Part shown: in pieces, positions 1 through 5,167 of the stretch
How positions within the stretch are numbered: position 1 is the stretch's first letter
How the letters are laid out: each line of letters begins with the position of its first letter
Assembly (NCBI GenBank): GCA_947463105.1
Contig: CANHSD010000173.1
Coordinates: 1-5,889, forward strand
Direction: 5' to 3'
Source: Chitinophagaceae bacterium
GTDB taxonomy: Bacteria; Bacteroidota; Bacteroidia; Chitinophagales; Chitinophagaceae
Length of the DNA: 5,889 bases
The notes under the pieces: generated by a model
Seen by the model: only the letters and a program-made list of their open reading frames with translations
The model's database searches: none
What the model was told of the DNA's origin: nothing
Position numbers and translations under genes: made by a program

Positions 1-399
1 AAAGCCCTTTACAAGCGTTCAGCTTTCTTCAGGACCTTGATCGACAACTGTGAGATGGCGATGAAAAAATGTTTCTTTCCATTGACCGCTTTTTTGGCGA
101 ATCATCCCAAGTATGGAGAATTGTGGAGAACCATTGAAGGTGAATTTGAGTTGACAAAAAAATACATCCTCATGCTCTCCGGCAATACGGAGCTCATGGC
201 CAATTATCCGATAGAACAGCTTTCGATTCAAACCCGAGAAAGGATTGTCTTGCCCATCACCACCATCCAGCAATTTGCCATTACCAAAGTAAGGGAGATG
301 GAGGAGCGAAACCTGCAGACCGATCTGAGGAAGAGTTATGAAAAGCTGGTTATGCGGTGTTCTTTTGGCATTATCAACGCAGGAAGAAACTCTGCCTAG
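1..399 (+). CDS. ppc: Phosphoenolpyruvate carboxylase, C-terminal fragment
   Basis: This is the last 132 codons of a gene whose 5' part lies outside the window; reading frame 1 is open from the first base to a TAG at 397-399. The encoded tail matches the C-terminal end of PEP carboxylase as I know the family: a segment around FFRTLIDNCEMAMKK (compare the family's 'FF...EMV..K' helix), then a segment with ELTKKYILMLSGNTELM (family: 'TKK.LL.ITGH.ELL'), and an ending GIINAGRNSA that corresponds to the family's terminal GIAAGxRNTG, which reaches into the active site and the aspartate-inhibitor site. The enzyme adds bicarbonate to phosphoenolpyruvate to make oxaloacetate, a cytosolic anaplerotic reaction. 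The usual final T-G is S-A here, a mild variation. The stop overlaps the convergent neighbour by 4 nt, and no terminator hairpin is visible. Catalytic histidine and arginine residues lie outside the window, so they cannot be checked. Confidence 0.93.
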   Translation, partial: KALYKRSAFFRTLIDNCEMAMKKCFFPLTAFLANHPKYGELWRTIEGEFELTKKYILMLSGNTELMANYPIEQLSIQTRERIVLPITTIQQFAITKVREMEERNLQTDLRKSYEKLVMRCSFGIINAGRNSA

Positions 400-1172
400 G
401 ACTTTTCCAATGCTGATCGCTTCATTTCTACAGCTTTGGTTTTCCCCAGGTACTCCTCAATGATGTTGTGGATGAGGTAGATCAATGGTGTGCAAAGAAT
501 GGCTACACCAAATTTGTAGATATACCCGGTGAGCCCGATGGCGGTTACCCTTGGAAAAGAAAATCCAAGCGAAAAATACAGGTAAATATAGGCCACGCAA
601 AATGTGTCAATCAATTGGGAAATCAGTGTTGAAAGGGTTGCCCTCATCCAGATGCCCCTTTCTCCGGTGATGATCTTGATCTTTTTGAAGACAGATGCAT
701 CGGCCATTTGTCCTACCAAAAAGGCGGTAAGTGAAGCAAAAATAATGCTCATCCCTTGTCCCAGCACCTGCGCATAACCGGCCTGCATGTTCGGCACTCC
801 ATTCTCTTTTTGTGACCCCATCCAATAATTGTCCGGAGCAAGATGAATAGCGCCATAGAAAACAAGAAATGCGAAGCCAATGATAGTTGCAGTAAGAATG
901 GACAAGAACCTGACACCCCGAAAACCGTAGTATTCATTGATGATGTCTGTCATGATAAATACAACGGGCCAGGTCAGGGTTCCTGCTGAAAGGGTAAATC
1001 CAAGTCCGGATTCTCCAAATAAAGTCAGGTTGGCAGGCGCCATGCCAAGTGTTTGCTCCAAAGAAAAAAGTTTGACACCCACTACTTCTGCAATCAATGC
1101 ATTGGCAACAAAAAAGCCACCGAGAATCAGAAAAAGCCTGGTTGGTTTGTCTTTGATGATCGAGTGAATCAT
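396..1172 (-). CDS. Queuosine precursor transporter (YhhQ/VUT family) membrane protein
   Basis: This is a 258-residue, very hydrophobic protein with about six membrane segments (roughly residues 12-36, 64-78, 88-112, 136-158, 178-203 and 217-240). Family signatures are present: TDIINEYYGF at 75-84 in the second segment, GQMAD at 154-158, and the RATLSTLISQLIDT stretch at 177-190. These are typical of the YhhQ/VUT (formerly DUF165) family, whose E. coli member imports queuosine precursors (preQ0/preQ1) across the inner membrane for modification of the tRNA wobble base. Length is within the normal range. The ATG at 1172 is the natural start because the first membrane helix begins 11 residues later; no Shine-Dalgarno is seen, as is usual in Bacteroidota. 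It lies 12 nt downstream of the MgtC-like gene on the same strand, suggesting co-transcription. Its stop meets the ppc stop tail to tail. The family call is firm; the exact substrate is inferred from the family. Confidence 0.9.
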   Translation of the reverse strand: MIHSIIKDKPTRLFLILGGFFVANALIAEVVGVKLFSLEQTLGMAPANLTLFGESGLGFTLSAGTLTWPVVFIMTDIINEYYGFRGVRFLSILTATIIGFAFLVFYGAIHLAPDNYWMGSQKENGVPNMQAGYAQVLGQGMSIIFASLTAFLVGQMADASVFKKIKIITGERGIWMRATLSTLISQLIDTFCVAYIYLYFSLGFSFPRVTAIGLTGYIYKFGVAILCTPLIYLIHNIIEEYLGKTKAVEMKRSALEKS

Positions 1173-1184
1173 AAGGTAAGTGGT

Positions 1185-1643
1185 TTATTCATTGATGTGT
1201 TCGCGGTGAACCCTTTTTTCAATTTTTTCAAATAGCCAGGTAATCAATACCATGATGATGGTGATGGAAATGGGAATCAGGTAAAAATTACAACCAATCA
1301 GGATGCTGATGCCGCTGTTGGCCCAGATAAAAGCGGCTGTGGTTACACCACTGACTTTTTGATCTGATTTTACAATAGCTCCTGCACCAAGGAATCCAAT
1401 TCCTGTAGCAATCTGTCCAATGATTCTCGATGGATCTACTGATGGGTAGATTTCTGCCAGATAAAATCCGATTGATGCATAAATCGTGCATCCAACGCTG
1501 ATCAAAATATTGGTTCTGATACCCGCTGGCCTGTGTTTGATCTCCCTGCCATAACCAACAATGAATCCGCAAAGCGTTGCCGTCAACACCTGGGGGAGCA
1601 GTCTTTCCAGCAGAAATGCATGTTCGGATGAAAAAAATTGCAT
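1185..1643 (-). CDS. MgtC/SapB family membrane protein (short form)
   Basis: This 152-residue membrane protein carries the MgtC/SapB signatures in order: G(F/I)xxGxxRE with GYGREIKHRPAGIRTN at 30-45, the DPSRIIGQIATGIGFLGAGA core at 70-89, and GVTTAAFIWANSGI at 99-112. Hydrophobic segments are at about 16-31, 45-64, 76-91, 100-117 and 120-138. It ends in a short charged tail and lacks the cytoplasmic C-terminal ACT-like domain of the roughly 230-residue Salmonella MgtC, so it belongs to the SapB-like short group. MgtC proteins are linked to low-magnesium survival and F-type ATP synthase inhibition in pathogens, but the role of the short form in free-living Bacteroidota is not established, so no specific function is claimed. 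The start is ATG at 1643 with no ribosome binding site. It is the probable first gene of a two-gene operon with the transporter gene; its promoter should lie in the 101-nt divergent spacer, where I see no clear minus-strand TAnnTTTG. Confidence 0.92.
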   Translation of the reverse strand: MQFFSSEHAFLLERLLPQVLTATLCGFIVGYGREIKHRPAGIRTNILISVGCTIYASIGFYLAEIYPSVDPSRIIGQIATGIGFLGAGAIVKSDQKVSGVTTAAFIWANSGISILIGCNFYLIPISITIIMVLITWLFEKIEKRVHREHINE

Positions 1644-1723
1644 AATGATTGGTTTTAGCAGAGGAACTACAGTAGTTTGAAGGTAGTGAAATACTTGGTT
1701 CAGTCTGAATACCTATTTCTCTT

Positions 1724-1731
1724 TACCTTTG
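1724..1731 (+). promoter_or_regulatory. Candidate -7 promoter element for the RRM gene
   Basis: TACCTTTG at 1724-1731 matches the Bacteroidota -7 consensus TAnnTTTG exactly. No convincing TTTG -33 element is present at the usual 19-21 nt upstream (1700-1703 reads TCAG; a TTGG lies further away at 1695-1698). If used, transcription would start around 1736-1740, leaving only a few untranslated bases before the ATG at 1745. The assignment rests on this one motif and its position in a divergent spacer. Confidence 0.5.
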
Positions 1732-1744
1732 TAAAAATTCTTTT

Positions 1745-2092
1745 ATGAACATTTTTGTTGCCGGTCTTCCGTATGATCTTGATGATGCAGAATTGATGGA
1801 GATCTTTGAGAAGTTTGGAGAGGTAAAATCAGCAAAGGTTGCCATGGACAGGGAAACCGGCAAAAGCCGTGGTTTTGCATTTGTTGACATGCCCGTAAAG
1901 GAAGAAGCCATGGATGCCATTGAAAACCTCAATGATATTTCACTGGGTAAAAAACCTTTGGTGGTAAAGGCAGCCGAGGAAAGGACTTCCGGTGGGGGAG
2001 GTGCAAATCGCAGGCCAACTAGTGGCGGTGGCGGATATGACCGCGGTGGAGCAGGCGGAGGTGGATACGATCGTGGTCCAAAAAGGTATTAG
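1745..2092 (+). CDS. RRM-domain RNA-binding protein with glycine-rich tail
   Basis: This 115-residue protein consists of one RNA recognition motif (residues 1 to about 78) and a short low-complexity tail. RNP2 is IFVAGL at 3-8 and RNP1 is KSRGFAFV at 40-47, with the aromatic residues that stack on RNA bases (F4, F44, F46) all present. The tail (81-115) is rich in Gly, Arg and Tyr and contains two copies of a GGGGYDRG unit at 94-101 and 104-111, resembling RGG/YGG tails that add RNA affinity. Small single-RRM proteins of this layout are common in Bacteroidota and cyanobacteria; Bacteroides members (Rbp proteins) act as global post-transcriptional regulators, and a similar cytoplasmic role is inferred here. 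The ATG at 1745 directly precedes RNP2, so a later start would destroy the domain. No Shine-Dalgarno is seen. The hexosaminidase gene follows after 40 nt without an obvious terminator. Confidence 0.95.
   Translation: MNIFVAGLPYDLDDAELMEIFEKFGEVKSAKVAMDRETGKSRGFAFVDMPVKEEAMDAIENLNDISLGKKPLVVKAAEERTSGGGGANRRPTSGGGGYDRGGAGGGGYDRGPKRY
2024..2083 (+). repeat. Imperfect tandem repeat encoding GGGGYDRG units
   Basis: Two imperfect 30-bp units inside the 3' end of the RRM gene encode GGGGYDRGGA and GGGGYDRGPK. Synonymous codons differ between the copies (tat/tac, gac/gat, cgc/cgt), so the amino acids rather than the DNA appear to be conserved. This is typical for a glycine-rich RNA-binding tail. Confidence 0.7.
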
Positions 2093-2112
2093 TTTTCAGA
2101 TTATCAATTGCT

Positions 2113-2140
2113 GTATTCAATTATATTGCAGCATGAATAC
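2113..2140 (+). promoter_or_regulatory. Inverted repeat overlapping the hexosaminidase start codon
   Basis: GTATTCA at 2113-2119 is perfectly complementary to TGAATAC at 2134-2140, with a 14-nt A/T-rich loop. The right arm includes the last two bases of the ATG start codon (2133-2135). In mRNA the hairpin would hide the start codon. A competing 4-bp pairing, GCTG (2110-2113) with CAGC (2129-2132), exists. Only the complementarity is seen; a translational control role is inferred. Confidence 0.3.
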
Positions 2141-4505
2141 AATCAAAAAATCATTGGCTATGGCATTTCTGGCCATTGCCTCTTTTTTTTATGCTGGTGC
2201 CCAGGATGTTCAGCTCATTCCATATCCTGAAAAGGTAGTGAAAGGCAAAGGGGATTTCATCATCAAGCCTCAGACTGTTTTGGTGGCACCTGAAGCCTCT
2301 GCTTCAATGCTGTCAGCCTTATCACCACTGAATGAAAAAATGGCAAAAGCTGCAGGTTTTCAGTTGAAGGTTGCCAAGCAGGTTCCTCAATCTAATTTTA
2401 TTCAATTCTCATTTGATCCGGCGCTCACCAAGCCTGGAGCATATTCCATCAATGTACTTTCAGACAAAGTATTGGTTACTGCAAAAGATCCTTCAGGAGT
2501 TTTCTATGCAGTACAATCCTTGTTACAGTTGCTCCCTTCTGCAATTGAAAGCGATCGAATGGTGGCCAATCAGCAGTGGTCAATGCCAGTTGTATACATA
2601 ATGGATGCCCCAGCATTTGAGTACAGGGGCCTCATGATTGATGTTGCCAGGCATTTTCAGCCCATCTCTTTTCTCAAAAAATTGGTAGACCTGATGGCCA
2701 TGCAGAAAATGAACAGGTTGCACCTGCACTTGGTGGATGACCAGGGTTGGAGAATTGAAATCAGGAAATACCCCAAATTGACTGAAGTCGGTGGAAGGAG
2801 GAATGGCACCCTGGTGGACAAGTATCCAGGCAAAGGCAATGACAACAAGCCTTACGAAGGATTCTATACCCAGGCACAGATCAAAGAACTGGTGGCTTAT
2901 GCTTCAAGAAAATTCATCACCATCATCCCTGAAATAGAATTGCCCGGTCATAGCAGTGCGGCCATAGCAGCCTATCCTGCCCTGAGTTGTTTTCCTGGTG
3001 AGACCACCGTGGTCAGTGATAACATGGTTGCTGCAAAGACTACGCAACAATTGAAAACACCAGGAACAAAGGTGGTCCAGGAAACCTGGGGAGTTTTCAC
3101 AGATGTACTCAGTCCCACGGATTATACTTTTCAATTCATGAACGATGTGCTGGACGAGGTCATGGATCTTTTTCCATCAAAATATATTCATATCGGTGGG
3201 GATGAATGCCCCAAAGATGCCTGGAAACGTTCCACATTTTGCCAGGAGATGATTAAAAAGTATAACCTGAAGGATGAGCATGGACTGCAGAGTTATTTTA
3301 TCCAACGCATAGAAAAGCACATCAACAGCAAGGGACGAAACATCATTGGCTGGGATGAGATCCTGGAAGGTGGCCTGGCCCCCAATGCTGCTGTCATGAG
3401 CTGGCGCGGAACCCAGGGTGGTATTGAATCTGCCAAACAAGGGCATGATGTGGTCATGACCCCGGACAGCCATTGTTACCTTAATTTCTACCAATCTGAA
3501 GACCCAACAGATTCTATTGCCTGGGGAGGTTTTTTGCCACTAAAAAGGGTCTATGGCTATGAGCCCATTCCTGCTGAATTGAGTGCCGAACAAGCGAAAT
3601 ACATAAAGGGCGTTCAGGGAAATCTATGGACAGAGTATATCAAGTCATCAGCCCTGGCAGAATACATGCTGTTTCCAAGGGCAGTTGCTTTAGCAGAGGT
3701 GGGTTGGAGCAAGCAAAAGCCAGGCTTCGATCATTTTACAACCCGTTTGATTCCCTATTTGAAACGTCTTGAAAGCCATGGCGTGAATTATTCAAGGCAC
3801 ATGTATGATATTGGTTTGAAAAGCCAGTATGACCCCCAGAGCAATACCGTGAAAGTGAGTGTTGATGGGGTGTCTGACAAGAAGAACCTTTTTTATTCGG
3901 TAACCGTACCGCAAGGGAAGGTTGTGAAAAAAACATATGATCAACCCCTTACCATTACCGCAGCTGCTAAACTGGAAATTGCTGCCATGGTGGAAGGGGA
4001 GGTGGTAGACAAACGCACTGCATTTTTCAACATCAACAAGGCCACTGGAAGAAAATTGAGTTTATCCATCGACCCTGCTCCCCAATACGGAAAGGGTGGA
4101 TCATCTGCGCTGATCAATGGTATCATGGGAAGCCTGACAAGGTTCAATGATGATGAGTGGTTGGGATGGAATGGCCAAGATTTTGAAGGCATATTGGATC
4201 TTGGCAGGGAAGAAGAAATTAATAAAGTCAACCTCCGTTTTTACAAGGCTCCTTCCAGCTGGATTTATATGCCATCGTCGATAAAAATATTAGTTTCTGC
4301 TGATGGGGTATCGTACAAGGAGATTGCATTCAAAAACAATCCTGATTCAGGCCAGATGGGGGTTCAGCACCATGGGTTTTCCTTTGATTCCATCAAAGCC
4401 AGGTTTGTCAAAATACATGCCGCCAACAATGGCATCATCAAGTCGGGTTTTCCCGGTCAGGGCTATCCTGCATGGTTGTTTGTGGATGAGGTGGTTGTTG
4501 AATAA
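2133..4505 (+). CDS. Secreted GH20 beta-N-acetylhexosaminidase with C-terminal F5/8-type domain
   Basis: This 790-residue enzyme hydrolyses terminal beta-linked GlcNAc/GalNAc from glycans or chitin oligomers. It starts with a signal peptide (KK at 5-6, hydrophobic core, cleavage probably after AGAQ at 21-24), so it works in the periplasm or outside. A GH20b-like N-terminal domain (about 25-155) precedes the catalytic TIM barrel (about 160-530). Visible catalytic features are R173 in DVARHF (substrate-binding Arg), HLHLVDDQGWR at 197-207, PGH at 271-273, the D357-E358 pair in HIGGDEC (Asp orients the N-acetyl group, Glu is the acid/base), and Trp at 407, 424 and 499 lining the sugar pocket. 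A beta-sandwich region (about 560-640) and an F5/8 type C/CBM32-like domain (about 645-790) follow. The ATG at 2133 is chosen because it gives a proper signal peptide; the frame is open further upstream, but that would overlap the RRM gene. No key residue is missing. The exact substrate is unknown. Confidence 0.95.
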   Translation: MNTIKKSLAMAFLAIASFFYAGAQDVQLIPYPEKVVKGKGDFIIKPQTVLVAPEASASMLSALSPLNEKMAKAAGFQLKVAKQVPQSNFIQFSFDPALTKPGAYSINVLSDKVLVTAKDPSGVFYAVQSLLQLLPSAIESDRMVANQQWSMPVVYIMDAPAFEYRGLMIDVARHFQPISFLKKLVDLMAMQKMNRLHLHLVDDQGWRIEIRKYPKLTEVGGRRNGTLVDKYPGKGNDNKPYEGFYTQAQIKELVAYASRKFITIIPEIELPGHSSAAIAAYPALSCFPGETTVVSDNMVAAKTTQQLKTPGTKVVQETWGVFTDVLSPTDYTFQFMNDVLDEVMDLFPSKYIHIGGDECPKDAWKRSTFCQEMIKKYNLKDEHGLQSYFIQRIEKHINSKGRNIIGWDEILEGGLAPNAAVMSWRGTQGGIESAKQGHDVVMTPDSHCYLNFYQSEDPTDSIAWGGFLPLKRVYGYEPIPAELSAEQAKYIKGVQGNLWTEYIKSSALAEYMLFPRAVALAEVGWSKQKPGFDHFTTRLIPYLKRLESHGVNYSRHMYDIGLKSQYDPQSNTVKVSVDGVSDKKNLFYSVTVPQGKVVKKTYDQPLTITAAAKLEIAAMVEGEVVDKRTAFFNINKATGRKLSLSIDPAPQYGKGGSSALINGIMGSLTRFNDDEWLGWNGQDFEGILDLGREEEINKVNLRFYKAPSSWIYMPSSIKILVSADGVSYKEIAFKNNPDSGQMGVQHHGFSFDSIKARFVKIHAANNGIIKSGFPGQGYPAWLFVDEVVVE

Positions 4506-4523
4506 GCATTTTGTATATATTTG
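4495..4523 (+). promoter_or_regulatory. tRNA-Ala promoter (TTG ... TATATTTG)
   Basis: TATATTTG at 4516-4523 is an exact match to the Bacteroidota -7 consensus TAnnTTTG, with a TTG at 4495-4497 about 18 nt upstream as a -33-like element. The predicted transcription start falls a few bases before the tRNA 5' end at 4532. The -33 part and spacer overlap the last codons and stop of the hexosaminidase gene. Confidence 0.65.
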
Positions 4524-4531
4524 CACCTCTC

Positions 4532-4604
<73 letters not shown>

Positions 4605-4622
4605 CGTATAAAAATTACAGAA

Positions 4623-4655
4623 GCCCTTGATTATCAGGGGCCTTTTTGTTTTTTA
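4623..4655 (+). terminator. Rho-independent terminator of tRNA-Ala
   Basis: GCCCTTGA (4623-4630) pairs with TCAGGGGC (4634-4641) through eight base pairs including one T-G wobble, with a TTA loop, followed by CTTTTTGTTTTTT. This is a classic hairpin plus T-tract placed directly after the tRNA. Confidence 0.85.
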
Positions 4656-4751
4656 TCTCTCTTGTAATCCTTGTAGGTAAAGGGGTTCCTCTCATAATGC
4701 TAAAGTCTATTTACTTTTTACAACCCAATCCAAAAATTAAGATTTTTTGAA

Positions 4752-4984
4752 TTCAGATACCCTTCACAAGCACAATGTTGCACAATCGTTCCAGTCTGAA
4801 GACGGAAGCTTGGGTGATAAATCACCACAGCAGGCCTGGGATGACTACTATGCTGGTGTTAATCTGCTTAGGCAGCCTAGAAGCCGCAAAGCCGGAGGAA
4901 AAGTCATGGCCGGTGGTAGATAGGCCCCTGTGAGAAGGCCACCACCGCTGGGTATAGCCTTGGGTTTTCTGGAAGCGAGGCTAT
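4752..4984. ncRNA. Candidate structured RNA of unknown family
   Basis: A GC-rich block (about 56% G+C over 4801-4980, flanks about 30%) contains a run of hairpins. These are TTCAGA 4752-4757 with TCTGAA 4795-4800; GGTGA 4813-4817 with TCACC 4822-4826 (loop TAAA); CAGCA 4828-4832 with TGCTG 4851-4855; GCTTAGG 4866-4872 with CCTA(ga)AGC 4876-4884; CGGTGGT 4911-4917 with ACCACCG 4941-4947, enclosing GGCC/GGCC; and ATAGCCT 4954-4960 with AGGCTAT 4978-4984. A-rich single-stranded joints lie between them. It does not resemble tmRNA, RNase P RNA, SRP RNA or the common riboswitches I know. No clear promoter or terminator was found, so strand is undecided; if transcribed on + it could be a free RNA or the leader of the receptor gene. 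A short open stretch through part of it (4747-4923) is the main alternative explanation. Confidence 0.4.
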
Positions 4985-5031
4985 CTTTGTCGAAAGCAGA
5001 GGAAAAAAAGTCCAAAACATACTAACCAATA

Positions 5032-5069
5032 TCGAACTTTTGTCTAATTTTTAGGGGTTCGAGACAAAA
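5032..5069 (+). repeat. Interleaved inverted repeats (alternative stems or pseudoknot)
   Basis: TCGAAC (5032-5037) is complementary to GTTCGA (5057-5062), and the immediately following TTTTGTCT (5038-5045) is complementary to AGACAAAA (5062-5069). The order a-b-a'-b' means the two stems cross. With almost no linker they would be mutually exclusive alternatives or a strained pseudoknot. It lies about 100 nt before the receptor start codon, in A/T-rich DNA. Only the complementarity is observed. Confidence 0.45.
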
Positions 5070-5107
5070 TTTCACATCCTTTCTAAACATTTTCAAGGAG
5101 TAAATTG

Positions 5108-5115
5108 TATTATTG
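5108..5115 (+). promoter_or_regulatory. Possible -7 element of the SusC-like gene
   Basis: TATTATTG at 5108-5115 differs from TAnnTTTG at one position and would give a leader of about 45 nt before the ATG at 5168. No TTTG is found at the expected -33 distance. The call is weak because the surrounding DNA is very A/T-rich. If this is the true promoter, the structured block upstream is not part of the receptor mRNA. Confidence 0.25.
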
Positions 5116-5167
5116 CAAATATTCTAAATTTATCAAATTTTTAACTTAAGTAAAAATCTATCATTTT

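Larger units (their letters stand above)
4656..5167. other. Long intergenic region between tRNA-Ala terminator and SusC-like gene
   Basis: About 510 nt without a convincing protein gene. It has three parts: an A/T-rich stretch (4656-4750), the GC-rich hairpin block (about 4750-4990), and an A/T-rich leader (about 4990-5167) holding the interleaved repeats and an AAATTT-ATC-AAATTT hairpin at 5126-5140. The only coding-like reading is an open stretch at 4747-4923 without an ATG at its start. No integrase, insertion-sequence ends or tRNA-end duplication were found. Confidence 0.7.

Noticed and set aside
937..1235. Open frames on the plus strand across the transporter and MgtC-like genes
   Set aside because: They are antisense shadows of two well-recognised membrane protein genes and show no recognisable product.
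1992..2132. 47-codon N-terminal extension of the hexosaminidase reading frame
   Set aside because: It overlaps the RRM gene in another frame, and only the ATG at 2133 gives a proper signal peptide.
4884..4920. GCCGCAAAGCCGG followed by GGTGGTAG, recalling the c-di-GMP-I (GEMM) riboswitch core
   Set aside because: The other half of the conserved core with its GCAAACC-like segment is missing upstream, and the receptor helix does not fit.
4681..5060. AGGGGTTC repeated at 4681-4688 and 5053-5060, flanking the GC-rich block like a target-site or attachment-site duplication
   Set aside because: An 8-bp match within 500 bp is expected by chance, the surrounding bases do not agree, and no integrase or transposase is present.
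5053..5070. GGGGTTCGAGAC resembling a tRNA T arm, suggesting a tRNA remnant or a tmRNA end
   Set aside because: No complementary second half of the T stem, acceptor stem or CCA follows, and there is no tmRNA-like tag or 5' end upstream.
5095..5145. AAGGAG at 5095-5100 followed by a TTG-started reading frame
   Set aside because: The frame has only 14 codons of low complexity, and the motif is too far from the ATG at 5168 to serve the receptor gene.
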